From Bos javanicus (lineage: Eukaryota > Chordata > Mammalia > Artiodactyla > Bovidae), in contig NC_083869.1 in assembly GCF_032452875.1 (NCBI RefSeq), positions 75,076,501 through 75,140,500 of the forward strand: a stretch of DNA of 64,000 bases. Reading direction: 5' to 3'. Below the pieces are notes generated by a model. It saw only the letters and a list, made by a program, of their open reading frames with translations. It was not told the origin of the DNA and did not search any database. A program made the translations under genes and the position numbers. The first letter of the stretch is position 1; the number at the start of each line of letters is the position of its first letter. Positions 34,253 through 47,359 of the stretch are shown piece by piece.

Positions 34253-36043
34253 TACCACATTCCTCAGTGATTAATGCAAAGAAATAGAGGAAAACAATAG
34301 AATGGGAAAGACTAGAGATCTCTTCAAGAAAATTAGAGATACCAAGGGAACATTTCATGCAAAGATAGGCACAATAAAGGACAGAAATAGTTTGGACCTA
34401 ACAGAAGCAGAAGATATTAAGAAGAGGTGGCAAGAATACACAGAACTGTACAAAAAAGATCTTCACGACCCAGATGATCACGATGGTGTGATCACTCACC
34501 TAGAGCCAGACATCCTGGAATACAAAGTTAAGTGGGCCTTAGGAAGTATTACTATGAACAAAGCTAGTGGAGGTGATGGAATTCCAGTTGAGCTATTTCA
34601 AATCCTAAAAGATGATACTGTGAAAGTGCTGCACTCAATATGCCAGCACATTTGGAAAACTCAGCAGTGGCCACAGGACTGGAAAAGGTCAGTTTTCATT
34701 CCAATCTCAAAGAAAGGCAATGCCAAAGAATGCTCAAACTACCGCACAGTTGCACTCATCTCACACGCTAGTAAAGTAATGCTCAAAATTCTCCAAGCCA
34801 GGCTTCAGCAATATGTGAACCGTGAACTTCCAGATGTTCAAGCTGGTTTTAGAAAAGGCAGAGGAACCAGAGATCAAATTGCCAACATCCACTGGATGAT
34901 GGAAAAAGCAAGAGAGTTCCAGAAAAACATTTATATTTGCTTTATTGACTATGCCAAAGACATTGATGATGTAGATCACAATAAACTGTGGAAAATTCTG
35001 AAAGAGATGGGAATACCAGACCACTTGACCTGCCTCTTGAGAAACCTGTATGCAGGTCAGGAAGCAACAGTTAGAACTGGACATGGAACAACAGACTGGT
35101 TGCAAATCGGGAAAGGAGTACGTCAAGGCTATATATTGTCACCCTGCTTATTTAACTTATATGCAGAGTACATCATGAGAAATATTGGGCTGGAAGAAGC
35201 ACAAGCTGGAATCAAGATTCCTAAGAGAAATATTAATAACCTCAGATATGCAGATGATACCACCCTTATGGAAGAAAGTGAAGAAGAAGTAAAGAGACTC
35301 TTGATGAAAGTCAAAGAGGAGAGTGAAAATTTTAGCTTAAATCTCAACATTCTGAAAACTAAGATCATGACATCTAGTCCCATCACTTCATGGCAAATAG
35401 ATGGGGAAACAGTGGAAATAGTGGCTGACTTTATTTTGGGGGCTCCAAAATCACTGCAGATGGTGATTGCATCTTTGAAATTAAAAGATGATTGCTCCTT
35501 GGAAGGAAAGTAATGTCCAACCTAGACAGCATATTAAAAAGCAGAGACATTACTTTGCCAACAAAGTTCCATCTAGTCCAAGCTATGGTTTTTCCAGTGG
35601 TCATGTATGGATGTGAGAGTTGTACTTATAAATAAAGCTGAGCACCAAAGAACTGATACTTTTGAACTGTGGCATTGGAGAAGACTCTTGAGAGTCCCTT
35701 GGACTGCAAGGAGATCCAACCAGTCCATCCAAAAAGAGATCAGTCCTGAGTATTCATTGGAAGGACTGATGTTGAAGCTGAGACTCCAATACTCTGGCCA
35801 CCTGATGGGAAAAGCTGACTCATTGGAAAAGACCCTGATGCTGGGAAAGATTTAAGGCAAGAGAAGAAGGGGATGAAAGAGCATGAGATGGTTGGATCAC
35901 ATCACCGACTCAATGGGCATGAGTTTGGGTGTACTCCAGGTGTTGGTGATGGACAGGGAGGCCTGGCATGCTGCTGTTCATGGGGTTGCAAAGAGTCGGG
36001 ACATGACTGAACAAGTGAACTCAACTGAATTGAACTACCACAT
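34253..36043 (+). mobile_element. BovB LINE with the longest RT frame, 8-bp TSD
   Basis: Insert 34261-36035 flanked by TACCACAT at 34253-34260 and 36036-36043. Starts after the endonuclease and keeps the linker, the whole RT domain, the C-terminal region and a decayed ACTGA-type tail. Confidence 0.95.
34302..35513 (+). pseudogene. BovB reverse transcriptase, 403-codon frame
   Basis: The longest BovB open frame here. In order: linker ('RDLFKKIRDTKGTFHAKIG'), template-grip motifs ('NKASGGDGIPVELF', 'FIPISKKGNAKECSNY'), 'QAGFRKGRGTRDQIA', motif A, 'RTGHGTTDWLQIGKGVRQGY' and the catalytic YADD at residues 316-319 (35247-35258). Motif A is altered: 'DYAKDIDDVDH' where other copies read 'DYAKAFDCVDH'. 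A 1-nt loss in the T/G run at about 35434-35440 shifts the last 27 codons out of frame. The C-terminal part reopens at 35607-35855. The start codon is internal; the native ORF begins further upstream in BovB. Confidence 0.92.
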
Positions 36044-36825
36044 GGGTCCTATGAACTTGGCAATTGTGGAAAAATTGCAGACTTTTGAGGGAAATGTGTC
36101 TTCTATTGTTCTGTCCTTGATCTCACACATAACAAATAAGTGTAATAATAATCCTCATAAGATTCATGTGAAATAATATATGAGTATATATTCATACATA
36201 TATATTCATGTATTGATAGGTAGATATAGATATGTATTTGGTATATACAAATATACATAGAGAGAGGGAGATAGAGAGAGCAAGATCCTCAGTCATGAGT
36301 GGCTCCATTAACCACTGTCAAATCTGGATGCCAATTTCACCTTCTCACCTGTTCTCATTCTCTTGGCCCTTGGTACCCTCCAAATCTACACTTCAGATGA
36401 ACTGAACAGCAAACAGCTTTTGAAAACTGGAAGCTTTCTAGGTATTCTGGTTTGGGCGTGGAATGTCTTTTAGCAGAAACAGGAGTCGGAGCAGAAGCAG
36501 TAGTGGTATTTATTCATAAACCTCTCTACAATCTCTGCTTCTCTTGATTCACTGATGCTCTAATCTTTAGATGAAGCTGTGATTTAGGTTTTCTTTTTAT
36601 CAAATAAGATTCTCAGCTAGAAGTTGTTCTGTTTTGTAAGGAAGCATTTGAAAACTTAAAGGCACATTATTGTTTGTCCCAGTGAGTGAAAAATGCCCCT
36701 GCCATTTGGTGAGCACAAAGCAGAGTTGCTAAAGGCATCAGAGTGTCCTGTACAAGACAGAACTGCACTTCCAGATTGTTGATGATGTGCCTTTGAAAAT
36801 CCCAGAGGAACTGGAGAAGGCCATT
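36044..36825. other. Unique sequence with AT and GA tracts
   Basis: TA/CA-rich stretch 36176-36255 and a GAGAG tract 36258-36284. Otherwise nothing assigned. Confidence 0.55.
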
Positions 36826-37865
36826 CTACACAGTTGCCAAGAGAAATAGCAACAACCTCAGATGTGCAGATGATACCACTCTATTGGAAGAAAGTGAAGA
36901 GGAACTAAAGGGCCTCTTGATGAGGGTGAAAAGGAGCATGTAAAAGCTGGCCTGAAACTCAACATTAAAAAAAAAAAAAAATTAAGATCAGAGCATCTGG
37001 TCCCATTGTGCTAATTTGATTCAGTCTTCTCCAACTCTTTGCGACCCTATCGACTGTATCTAGGAGTCTCCTCTATCCATGATTCTCCAGGCAAGAATAT
37101 TGGAGTGAGTTTTTATCATGTCCTTCTCTGGGGAATCTTCCCGACTCAGGGATCAAACCTGCATTTCCTACGTCTCCTACATTGGCAGGCAGATTCTTTA
37201 CCACTAGTGCCACCTGGGATTCATTTCCATCACTTCATGGCAAATACAAGGGTAAAAAAATGGAAGCAATGACAGATTTTATTTTCTTGGGCTCCAAAAT
37301 ACCTTCAGACCGTGACTGCACCCATGAAAATTAAAAGACACATGTTCATTGGAAGGAAAACAGGACCACATAGACAGCATGTTAAAAAGCAGAAACAAAA
37401 GGTCTGTACAATCAAAGCTCTGGTTTTTCCTGTAGTCATGTATGGATGTGAGAGGTAGATCATAAAGAAGACTGAGCGCTGAAGAACTGATACTTTTTAA
37501 TTGTGGTGGAGAAGATTCTTGAAAGTCCCTCTAACTGCAAGATCAAACCAGTGAATTCTAAAGGAAATCAACCCTGAATATTCATTGGAAGGACTGTTGC
37601 TGAAGTTGAAGCTCCAATATTTTGGTCACCTGATTTAAAAAGCTGACTCATTGGAAAATACTCTAACTCTGGGAAAGATTGAAGGCAAAAGAAGGGGGTG
37701 GCAGAGGATGAGATGGTTAGATAGCACCACTAACTCAATGGACATGAATCTGAGCAAACTCCAGGAGATACTGGATGACAGAGGAACCTGGCATGCTGCA
37801 GTCCATGGGGTCACAAAGAGTCAGATATGACTTAGAAACTGAACAGCAAAGACAAATGCTACACA
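36826..37865 (+). mobile_element. BovB LINE, old, split by a reverse SINE
   Basis: BovB from just upstream of the YADD box (reads C-A-D-D, 'tgtgcagatgat') to a decayed tail (about 37848). It contains an A run at 36968-36983 and the recurrent TGA at 37480-37482. CTACACA at 36826-36832 and 37859-37865 may be the target duplication. BovB sequence is interrupted at 37012 and resumes at 37227 ('catcacttcatggcaaata'). Confidence 0.88.
37013..37226 (-). mobile_element. Bov-tA SINE nested in BovB
   Basis: Antisense SINE ('tctccaactctttgcgaccc', 'caggcaagaatattggagtg', 'gcagattctttaccactag'). Confidence 0.92.
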
Positions 37866-38127
37866 AAATCACCAAGGTCTATAAGACCTTTCTGGGGCTA
37901 AGACATTAAAAACTGATTTATTCTGATATTCTTTAGCTCCTGAAAAACTGTAGACTTTCACAAAGTGCTTGTAGAATAAACAAGTGAATGAAGGGAAATT
38001 TGGATAATGTCCCAGGCCCCTTCATAGTGCTCAGTGTCCCTGCTTTGTCCTCTGTAGGTAACAGTTGCTTAACTTTAAATATAATTATTTAGTAATTACC
38101 TCCAGCTATATATAGTGTTTTTAAAGA

Positions 38128-38370
38128 TGATACAAAAAGTAATGGGCTTCCCAGGTGGCCTTAGTGGTAAAGAATTTTCCTGCCAGTGCAGGAGATGTGG
38201 GTTCGGTCCCTCAGTTGGGAAGATCCCCTGGAGAAAGAAATGGCAACCCACTCTGATATTCTTGCCTGGGAAATCTCATGGACAGAGGAGCCTGGTGGAG
38301 CTACAGTCCATGAGGTTACACAAGAGTTGGATATGACTTCGTGACTAAACAATAATGATAAAAAATAATC
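38128..38370 (+). mobile_element. Bov-tA SINE
   Basis: Sense SINE 38143-38356: 'gggcttcccaggtggcctta', 'gggttcggtccctcag', tail 'gatatgacttcgtgacta'. Imperfect flanking repeat 'gatacaaaaagtaat' / 'gataaaaaataat'. Confidence 0.92.
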
Positions 38371-39095
38371 ATGGCAGAAGTATAAATAAATGCATGAATA
38401 CATTTCACATCCAAGGAAGACCTATTTAGGAATGTATGTAATTTGTACCTTATACTCAGAATTGTTTATTAAGTACTAATTCTGTGACAGGCTCTTTTTA
38501 TATAAGTGCCTGAGAAAATCAATGATAAAACAGACAGCATATGAGGTTGGTTTTTGTGCATGTTGTTTGAATCCTGGACTCCTTGATGAGCCAAAATTAC
38601 TTTAAAATACTGGCAGAGCTTCACCATACAAAGAAATCTAATTATCCAGACTTGAGGATGCCTCACCTCTGTATGCCCCCAGCATCACTTACATCCTCTT
38701 CTTACAGAAATTCACATTAAACTTTTTTAGCAGAACTTCATCACTAGATTTCTTCATCTGGTAAAATCCATCTCTCCATCTTTCTGTGTCAATCCTCAGA
38801 TATTTCAGACAGAGGGAGAATTGTGAGGTTTCTTTCGTACCATGTGCCAGGGATGAGAGGAGAGCCAGACTTTGTTCCATCTTGTGTGACTGACTACTAC
38901 TACATTGAAGAAACTGTCACATTCATGAGATCAGTAAATATTTAGTGTCCCATGAATGACCTAACTACACTGGATTTTGCTCAACAAACTTCTCAAACTT
39001 TCCCTAGTTTCAAAAGGAATAATTGACTTTAATTGACTTTAAAATCTCTGGATTAGTGGACTTTCAAGCTCTCTAGCCCCATTTTCTGATACTGT
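38371..39095. other. No recognisable feature
   Basis: Unique-looking sequence with short open frames that carry no recognisable domain. Confidence 0.5.
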
Positions 39096-39099
39096 CTTT

Positions 39100-39205
39100 A
39101 GAATGTAAAATTTGAAGTCAAACAGACTTGAGTGTGAATTATGACTCTGATGTTGGCTTTGTGATTTTGGACGTACAACGTGAGTCTATACTTTTTATGA
39201 AAAAA
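39100..39205 (+). repeat. MIR fragment
   Basis: 'tttgaagtcaaacagacttg', 'gtgtgaattatgactctg' and 'ggctttgtgattttgga' follow the MIR consensus order. Diverged. Confidence 0.6.
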
Positions 39206-39329
39206 AATGAAAAGAGTGTTTCATAATTGAAAAATGCTAGGCAAAGATTTCACTTTTGGGTTTCAAGCAAGTTAAGACCTCACTGAAAATATAAACTTGT
39301 GTATCAATCTCTGACATGTCCTTTTACTA

Positions 39330-39425
39330 TTTTTTATTAAGGTAAAATTAATATATAATATTATACAAGTTTCAGGTGTGCCATATTATAATTTGACATC
39401 TATATAGACTATACAGTTGTCCTTT
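39330..39425. repeat. Possible old L1 3' UTR fragment
   Basis: 'ttattaaggtaaaatt' and 'agtttcaggtgtgccatatt' resemble a common old L1 3' UTR motif. Low certainty. Confidence 0.4.
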
Positions 39426-39491
39426 ACTCTTAAGACCATGCTTGATTTGTGGAAATGACTGGGAAATTCTAAAATGCATCTGAGATACTTA

Positions 39492-39905
39492 AATGTGGAA
39501 GTTGGACCATGAAGAAGACTGAGCACTGAAGAAATGATGCTTTCAAACTGTGGTGCTGGAGAAGACTCTTGAGATTCTCTTGGACAATAAAGAGATCAAA
39601 CTAGTTAATCCCAGAGAAAATCAACCCCGAATATTCATTGGAAGGACTGTTGTTAAAGCTGAATCGCCAATACTTTGGCCACATAATAGGAAGAGCCAAT
39701 TCATTAGAAAAGAACCTGATGCTGGGAAAGATTGAAGGCAGGAGAAGATGGTGGCAGAGGATGAGATGATTTGATAGCATCACCGACTCAAAGGACATGA
39801 CTTTGAGCAAATTCCAGGAGATAGTGAATGACAGGAAAGCCTGGCAGGCTGCAGTCCATGCTGTCACAAAGAGTTGGACACAACTTATCAACTGAAAAAT
39901 AACAA
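39492..39905 (+). mobile_element. BovB 3' end, old
   Basis: Covers only the C-terminal region and the tail ('gaagttggaccatgaagaag' to 'caacttatcaactgaaaaat'), with the recurrent TGA at 39527-39529. Confidence 0.88.
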
Positions 39906-40189
39906 CAGCAGAAAACTATATTAGGCTATATTGTGGAATAAGTCATGGAATAACTAAGAACCCAATCTCTTTCTGTAAGATTATTATGAAACAGTGTAAT
40001 ATCAGTTTTTTATATACCTTTGAAAAATAAAATGGCCATAATTTTTTTAAAATTTTATTAACTATTAGAAAACACCTTTAATTGAACACAGTTGTTAAAG
40101 TATGCTTGTATCTGTTAACTACTCCTTCATGGGAAATATCAGTGACCATAATTTCTTTAAAAAAGAAAAAAAAAAGTAAAGTTTGCAGA

Positions 40190-40400
40190 TATTCTGGACC
40201 CAGATTGGCCAAATTTGAATTATGATTCTGTTTACTACTAGCCCTATGATGCTGATAAATCATTAAAAATCCCTGTGTCTCAGTTTCCCTCTCTGCAAAC
40301 TCAGTAACGACAGTAAGCAGCTACATCGCAGTGTGTTACAAGAGTTAAATAAAGAATGTTTAGAAGAGTGTTTGACACATAGTGAATGCTCATGCTCATT
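40190..40400 (+). repeat. MIR SINE, nearly full length
   Basis: Follows the MIR consensus over about 200 bp: 'aatttgaattatgattctg', 'tactagccctatgatgctg', 'gtgtctcagtttccctctct', 'gagttaaataaagaatg', 'tgtttgacacatagtgaatg'. Confidence 0.8.
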
Positions 40401-42003
40401 GTTTTCTAAGGACACCTCAATTTGTGGTCTTACTGCAAATGTTTCAGAATGACCCACAGATGCATCTTGGAAATCTACAATCGTCATTACCTTTGCTTTG
40501 CCCTGCTGTGACTTAGTTTGGACTAGGTGCAAGTAATCTTCACCAAAAGTAAATTATATATGTCTTATTTGTGTGTTTTCAAGATCTAATGCAAGCATGT
40601 TATTTGAAGCACTTAACAGTTATTTATTCATAAGACCCACGCATTAGAAAAGAAAAAAGTTAGAAAATAAATATCCTCTTTTCCTTTTCATATTTTTCCA
40701 TGAAACTGGCATGGCTTTATTTCTGAATGTTGGTCCATTTTTCTACTACTCATTTTTTACCATATCCAATAGCAATATTTATATGAATCTACTTTATTTA
40801 AAAAATGAAGGAGAGTTTAGAAAATGGCTATGCTCTGTAGAATGGCTGGATTGCTCTGAAGGCCAGCTTGCACCAGCTGTTTTCACAAGATAGAGTTTCC
40901 TCAAACTACCTGCTCCCTTTCAGTCTTCCCTAACAACAACAACAAAAAGGGCAGGAAGCTGGACTGGGGGAAAAAACAGCAGGAACAGGTGGGCAGGGAT
41001 TCTTCTGGCAATAGATCTTGTTTTCACTGTTTTTGCTTTGGTTGAATTTCAGAGTTCAAGACCTAGAAGTTCTGGGGACAACTTTTTCATTTAACTCATT
41101 AAAAATTTATATTATAGAACTTCACCTTCTCATCCTGCCTGGTTTTAAGACTGATGAGTGAGGTGCGCTGAGGGTAAAACTCTATGATGAGCATATGTGG
41201 GTGTATATTCAAACTAGGATTATGGAAGCTGTGTGATTGATTTCCACCAGAAGTTGATATGGTGGAGCAGTGGGTTGATTTGCTGGGATGAAGTCAAATA
41301 AAATATTTGTGATTTAGGTAGGCAGGCACGGTAAGGGAAAAAACTAATTTGGAGAGATTTAATCACTGTTAGGATTGAGTGAAAGAACAGAAGTGATCAG
41401 GTGTTTCACTGGCTTAGAGAATGTTTTGTCATGCTGCCTTTACTGCCCAGTTTGGGGAAAAATAAGAGTGGTTCCACTGGGTTAATTGACGATTTATATA
41501 TCAGCTGCTAATCCCATTTCTTTCATTATCACCCTTTTTGTGTAAGTCCTGTGTTAGAGATCACTGAAATGGACAAGATAGGCACTTGATGAAAACTGGA
41601 AAGGAGAATTTCAAGTGCGTTAGTGGTGACTGTTCTAGCTTGCAAATGTAGAACCCTAATTTGAAATATTTGAAGCAAAAGGGGATTTTACCAGCTCATT
41701 GGTTCTGTGTTGGACATCTTAATGTTTGTTCCTCTTGATCCATTCATGGTTTTTTCTACCTGCTCTGTTCTTGGGATGCTAACCCATATGAATTATATCA
41801 ATGATATCCCTTGTTCTTTGGCCTCTTTTGGTGCTGGCAGGAGATCATACAGATGAGCAGTGAGGTTAGTATACTCTTCTTGCATCACCTGATTTTGGCT
41901 ATGGTTCTTTATTACCTTAGATTTACTGTCATAAATCCTTCTCTACGGAATTTTCTTTCTGCCTTCTGGTCATTTTTTTCCTCTCCTTGCTCCTATAAAC
42001 TTA
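40401..42003. other. No recognisable feature
   Basis: Unique-looking sequence. Short frames at 40711-40893 and 41811-42098 show no domain. Confidence 0.5.
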
Positions 42004-43252
42004 GGAGAGGTGATCTGTTCAGTTTAGTTGCTCAGTCGTGTCCAACTTTTTGCAACCCCATGTACTGCAGCACACCAGGCTACCCTGTCCATCACTAACT
42101 CCTGGAACTTACTCAAACTCATGTTCATTGAGTTGGTGATGCCATGCAACCATCTCATCCTCTGTCATCCCCTTCTCCTCCTGCCTTCAATCTTCCCCAG
42201 CATCAGGGTCTTTCTAAATGAGTCAGTTCTTCCCATCAGGTAGCCAAAGTATTGGTGCTTCTGCTTCAGTATCAGTCCTTCCAATGAGTGTTCAGGACTG
42301 ATTTCCTTTAGGATTGACTGGTTTGATCTCCTTGCAGTTCACAGGACTCTTAAGCATATTCTCCAACACCAGTTCAAAAGCATCAATTCGTTGACACTCA
42401 GCTTTTTTATGGTCCAATTCTCACACCCATAGATGACTACTGGAAAAACCATAGCTTTGACTAGATGGACCTATGCCAGCAAAGTAATGTCTCTGCTTCT
42501 TAGTACACTGTAGGTTTGTCATAGCTTTTCTTCCAAGAAGCAAGTGTCTTTTAATTTCATGACTGCAGTCACCATCAACAGCAATTTTAGAGTCCAAGAA
42601 AATAAAATCTGTCACTGTTTCCACTGTTTCCCCATCTATTTGCCATGAAGTGATGGGACTGGATGCCATGATCTTAGTTTTCTGAATGTTGAGTTTTAAG
42701 CCAGTTTTTTCACTCTCCTCTTTCATTTTCATCAAGAAACTCTTTAGTTCCTCTTTGCTTTCTGCCATAAGGGTGGCGTTATTTGCATATTTGAAGTTGT
42801 TGATATTTCTCCTGGTAATCTTGATTCCGGCTTGTGCTTCATCTAGCCTGGCATTTTTCACAATATACTATGCATATAAGTTAAAAAGGCAGGGTGACAA
42901 TTTATAGTCTTTACGTACTCCTTTTCCGATTTGGTAGCAGTCTATTATTCCATGTCCAGTTTTAACTGCTGCTTCTTGACCTTCATACAGACTTCTCAGG
43001 AGGCAGGTAAGGTGGTCTGGTATTACCATCTCTTTAAAAATTTTCCACAGTTTGTTTGAATGCACACAGTCAAAGACTTTGGCATAGTCAATAAAACAGA
43101 AGTAGATATTTTTCTGGAACTCTCTTGCTTTTTCAATGATTCAGTGGTTGTTGGCAATTTGATCTCTGGTTGCTTTGCCTTTTCTAAATCCAGCTTGAAC
43201 ATCTGGAAGTTCTCAGTTCATGTACTATTGAAGCCTGGCTTGGAGAGGCGAT
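42004..43252 (-). mobile_element. BovB LINE, reverse, 11-bp TSD
   Basis: Insert 42015-43241 antisense, from the tail ('gttcagtttagttgctcag') to the RT fingers. Flanked by GGAGAGGTGAT (42004-42014) and GGAGAGGCGAT (43242-43252), a T/C difference at a CpG. Confidence 0.95.
42421..43065 (-). pseudogene. BovB reverse transcriptase remnant, reverse
   Basis: Minus-strand frames 42868-43065 ('MHSNKLWKIFKEMVIPDHLT', 'QIGKGVRKDYKLSPCLFNLY') and 42421-42861. The YADD box has become Y-A-N-N ('NFKYANNATLMAESKEELKS'), losing both catalytic aspartates by substitution. A stop separates the two frames near 42862. Confidence 0.88.
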
Positions 43253-44890
43253 GGCTCTCCATTATTATGCCCCATGCCTTGTATTTCCCCTGCTCTAATC
43301 TTTGTATATATTCTCTTGATAAAATTATCCTCAATTACCCAGCTTAAAGGAAGCATGTCTCACTGATCTGTTTGAATTTGGGTTAATCAGCATCATCTTG
43401 ATCATTTTGAGTACTGTTAATCTTCAGTTCCAGGGTTGCTTTGTTTCTACTTGAATTCAGTTTTCTTGGAATTGTGTTAGATGAAGCAGCTTATGTCATG
43501 ACTACAGTCTGGTTATCATATCATTAACTTCCTCTACCTGTGTTTCAGTATCTACTAGACAGCTCACAGGATATTGCTCAGAATATTATATAGCTCCTGA
43601 GGAGAAATTAAAGGTCTTGGTTTTGTTTAATAGTTAAATTTTGATTATTTTGTTTTGCCTGACTATTTTCCTTTGCTTTTGCATTTTTGTGCTTCTCTGA
43701 TTAAATTTGTTCTTTAGAAATAGGGGAAGCCTTAGGAAGCTAAAGTTTTTCTGCAAACAAGAAATAGGCAGAGGACACAGCAGGGGAGTGTCTTGTCCCA
43801 GGAAGGCCCTGTGGAGGTCCTGCTCAGTTACAGTCTCATCAGTCATATCTATTTGTAAGAAATCAGAAATACATAGTCTTTATTCATAGTCTCACTTTTG
43901 CCTATGTGGTTGACCTGGCTTCTATGTCCCTATTTTCTGCATCACAGCTTATTAAGCTGGACTGGGTCAAGTCCATACATTTCCTGATTACACTTCATCA
44001 TAGTGTTCTCTCTGCTGAGATCTTAGTGTGTTTATTATCTGGGTTAGTAAATTTCTACTAATAGTATGCTTTGAAATTTTTACCTTTTTATTTTCAAAAC
44101 TAAATTTTTAGGCATTTGAGTGTAAAACAAATCATCTAGCATTAACACACTCATTATGCTAACATCTAACACTAACACACTCTCATCCTCAACTCTTTCT
44201 ATTTCCAAATGGAAACAACCTGAAGAAATTCCGTAAGTTCTCATGAGCTTGACTACCCTATCTTCCCAAGGGAATTTATCAAAGCTACACTCCAATGTGA
44301 CTTCCACTGACCCCAGTGATCTTCAACAATGGTGGATATAGGGAATCCCTGGCTTCTCTCTGCTTCTGAAATCTGAGAAGTCAAGTGGCTCAGATGAAAC
44401 TTTGACCTTGCAAGTTGACTTTCTAGAAGCCAGCTGGAGGAGTTGGGTTACCCAACCTAAAAGTGTGGGGAATCAATCACCTGGGAGTGAACCTTGTCAG
44501 ATGAAACATAGGAGGTATACCCGGAAGATATATCCTCTATCCTTGCTGTCTTTAAAGGACTGTTTCTAGTCCCAGTGGCTTCACAGGGCCTTTCTGGAGG
44601 ATACACCATGGAATCAAGCAATGGTTTCTGTTCTCTCAAGACTGTGTACCCAAATTTTTTGTGAACTGCTTTGTAATTTTTTCTTCTCTGTCTCCTGCTT
44701 CATATCCCATTTTTCCTCCTCTTGCTACCCTGAGATTGCAATCTTCAACCTGGATGACATGCCTCAAAGCTCTGTTTTCTAGGGATCGTGCTCTGTGACT
44801 AGTCTATTATCAATGTTACTGAGACATGAAATGGAAGAACTAAAAGAAGTAACTTTAATAGGGAATCAACAGCATCACAGATTGTTTCAT
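43253..44890. other. No recognisable feature
   Basis: Unique-looking sequence with several frames under 80 codons and no recognisable domain. Confidence 0.5.
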
Positions 44891-44891
44891 G

Positions 44892-45040
44892 CATTTATAG
44901 AATTTCATGTTTACAATAGTATTCTAAGATGTTATTGCCTTTCATAAATGAAGAAAATGAGTCTCAGAGTGTTAAAAGGATTTCCTCAAAATACTATGAT
45001 TTGTATCTCAAATTCACTAACCCTACTTCAAAGCAAATAA
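44892..45040 (-). repeat. MIR fragment
   Basis: Antisense MIR core: 'aagatgttattgcctttc', 'ataaatgaagaaaatgagtc', 'tcagagtgttaaaagg'. Confidence 0.62.
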
Positions 45041-47280
45041 TACATTCATGATTGAAAAGATGAAATTTGCTCTTATTACTTGCATACCATCAAGGATGGG
45101 ACTTGGGGCACATAGTTCTTACATTCTTTCAATAAGATAGGAGATGCTCCCTGGATGAGTGTCTTTTCTAGAGAACCTTGGGGCAGCCCTGGCCAATTTA
45201 TACAGCCTTATGTGATTAAGTACCTTTCAACAGTTGGGGAGGGTATCCTGACATTACCCTCATGTCTCTATAGGCCTCCAGATTTTTGGCCATTCTCTTA
45301 AGCTGGCTAATCATTGGGTTTTACAGAAGATTTAGAGGCTTTGAATAATCAGGATATAATTGTATACAACTTAAGAGTCCTCTTCTTTCTCTTTTCCAGA
45401 CAGTTAAAAATTTCTAAATCATCACAGGCACACTTAGTCTTTTATGAAAGATCTCTTAGGAAGATAACTTCAAAGCTTTCTCAGTAGCTAATTCAGAGGC
45501 TAATAACCTTTCCAGTCAGTTTTCCCTGCAGTTGAAACTGAATTTCTGTGACAAGAAAAACTCATTTCTCTTTGGCATCTCAGGTGGGACACAACATAAA
45601 CTTGCAAATCATTATAATAGATTATCCGGCAGATGAATTTTAAAAACACCAATAGTAATAGACATAATTTAATAATAAGACCAAGAAAAAACAGTACTTG
45701 AAGCAATAGCTTGTGAAATGCTGCTAATTGAAACTAGTGACCCAGAAGGCACTCACCAAAATGGGAAACGTACAAGATTAAGTACCACAAAAGAAAGGAG
45801 AGAAAGAGAAGGAAAATATTTCTACAAATGACAAAAGTTCACATAACCACCATGCTTTAAGTCTGACACAGACCATGGAGGGCAAATAAGTGCCCAGGGT
45901 CTCTCTGCTATGTAGATCAAGAAATAATATTATAAAACACTATTCCTAGCAAACTAAGGTAAAGCACTTCCTAATAATTGCACTCAGCAGGCCATAATAA
46001 AAAACAATAAGAGACATTAGGTCAATAGGAAATTTGGCAACCTCTCACTACTGTGACATATCCCACTCTAGTCGTGAGAGGGCCATGGCAGACACTGTCA
46101 GCTTCCAGGGCAAAAGGTATTTAATCTTCTTCCTTTGAAACAAAACCTTATTTTCAAGTATTGGGGAATATCACATAATTTTCAAGTGAGTATGTGTTCA
46201 TTTCTAGCCCAAGAGGTAAATCTGGATTCATCTAAGATATAATAAATCATGATTATTATACCTTCCACCACAGGATTTAGGATGGGCTTGGGGTGAAGTT
46301 TGGGTCAATAAGACAAAAAGTATAGTCCCCAAGAAACAATCCTATCCCTCTTTAAAACTAATTGAGGGTGACATTGTTTTCCTCATCTTGTCCTTGGACC
46401 TGGCTTCATAAAGCTGTGGTAACCTGGAAGAATAAGAGCCATCATACAGCCATAGGAACATAAAACCTGAAAACCATACCACTGACTTGAGTAGGCATGG
46501 TAAATATATGGAAATAGAATACTTGCCAGTTTATGAATTAACTACACTGGGAACCATGGAATCTCCAGAAAAAGAGCTGCATTAAATGTTAAGTGTCTGA
46601 AACATGGTTTTGATGAGTAGAGCCAGTGGAAAAATTAGCAATTTTTTTTTCCTTGCTTCCTCCCTCTCTCCCTTCCTCCCTCCCTCCTCACTTCCTTCTT
46701 GCCTGTCTTCTTTCTGTTCATCCTTTTATTGGCAAAGAATTGGTAAAATAAAGAATGTAGATAGTCAGCATCAGGTCATTCAATTGAAAATATGTTTTAT
46801 AAGAAAGGGATAAGATAAAAACATGATGCAGATAAAAAGGTAAAAAAAACAGTGGTCGAGAAGCAGTGGAGTAAAAATAAGCATCTAATTAAAAAGCTTC
46901 CTTTATAAAGGATTTATGTTTGCTGACAAGGAAGGATGAGAATCTTTGAGGAACACACAGAACTATACCCAATAAGATGGAAATATGATGCACTTATGAA
47001 TCAATTTATTAGAAGAAAAAAAGATGGAGGAGAAAAGGAAGTAAAATAGAAGTGATTGACCTTTGTCTTATTTCTCTCATTTAGTCATAAGCCAGGACAG
47101 AACTTCCTCTCTGTATATGGTAATAATAATACATGTTCTATTCATCTTCAAAATATCTTTAATATTGAAATAAAATAATGAGAAAATGCTTGGAAAAGCA
47201 TAAAATAAAATTATCATCATAGTAAAAACATGACAAAATACATTCCATTTATAGGATAATTAGTTTATCATATTTGACAA
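45041..47280. other. Unique sequence with a pyrimidine tract
   Basis: Contains a T/C-rich tract at 46641-46720 (CCCTCCC and TTCC units). No gene found. Confidence 0.55.
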
Positions 47281-47304
47281 TTATATTCTTGCAAAGAAAT
47301 CATA

Positions 47305-47355
47305 TGGATGACATTTTCAGATAAGAAGACTGAGGCTTAGAGAAATTCTTATTTT
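47305..47355 (-). repeat. MIR fragment interrupted by BovB
   Basis: 'cattttcagataagaagact' and 'gaggcttagagaaattctta' match the antisense MIR core; BovB begins at about 47361. Confidence 0.55.
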
Positions 47356-47359
47356 CTAA

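Noticed and set aside
35430..35445. Shared frameshift in the T/G run of several BovB copies (7648, 30219, 35438, 53820) as evidence for a defective master
   Set aside because: Only the 35438 copy is clearly out of frame; the others vary in run length but keep frame, so slippage explains it.
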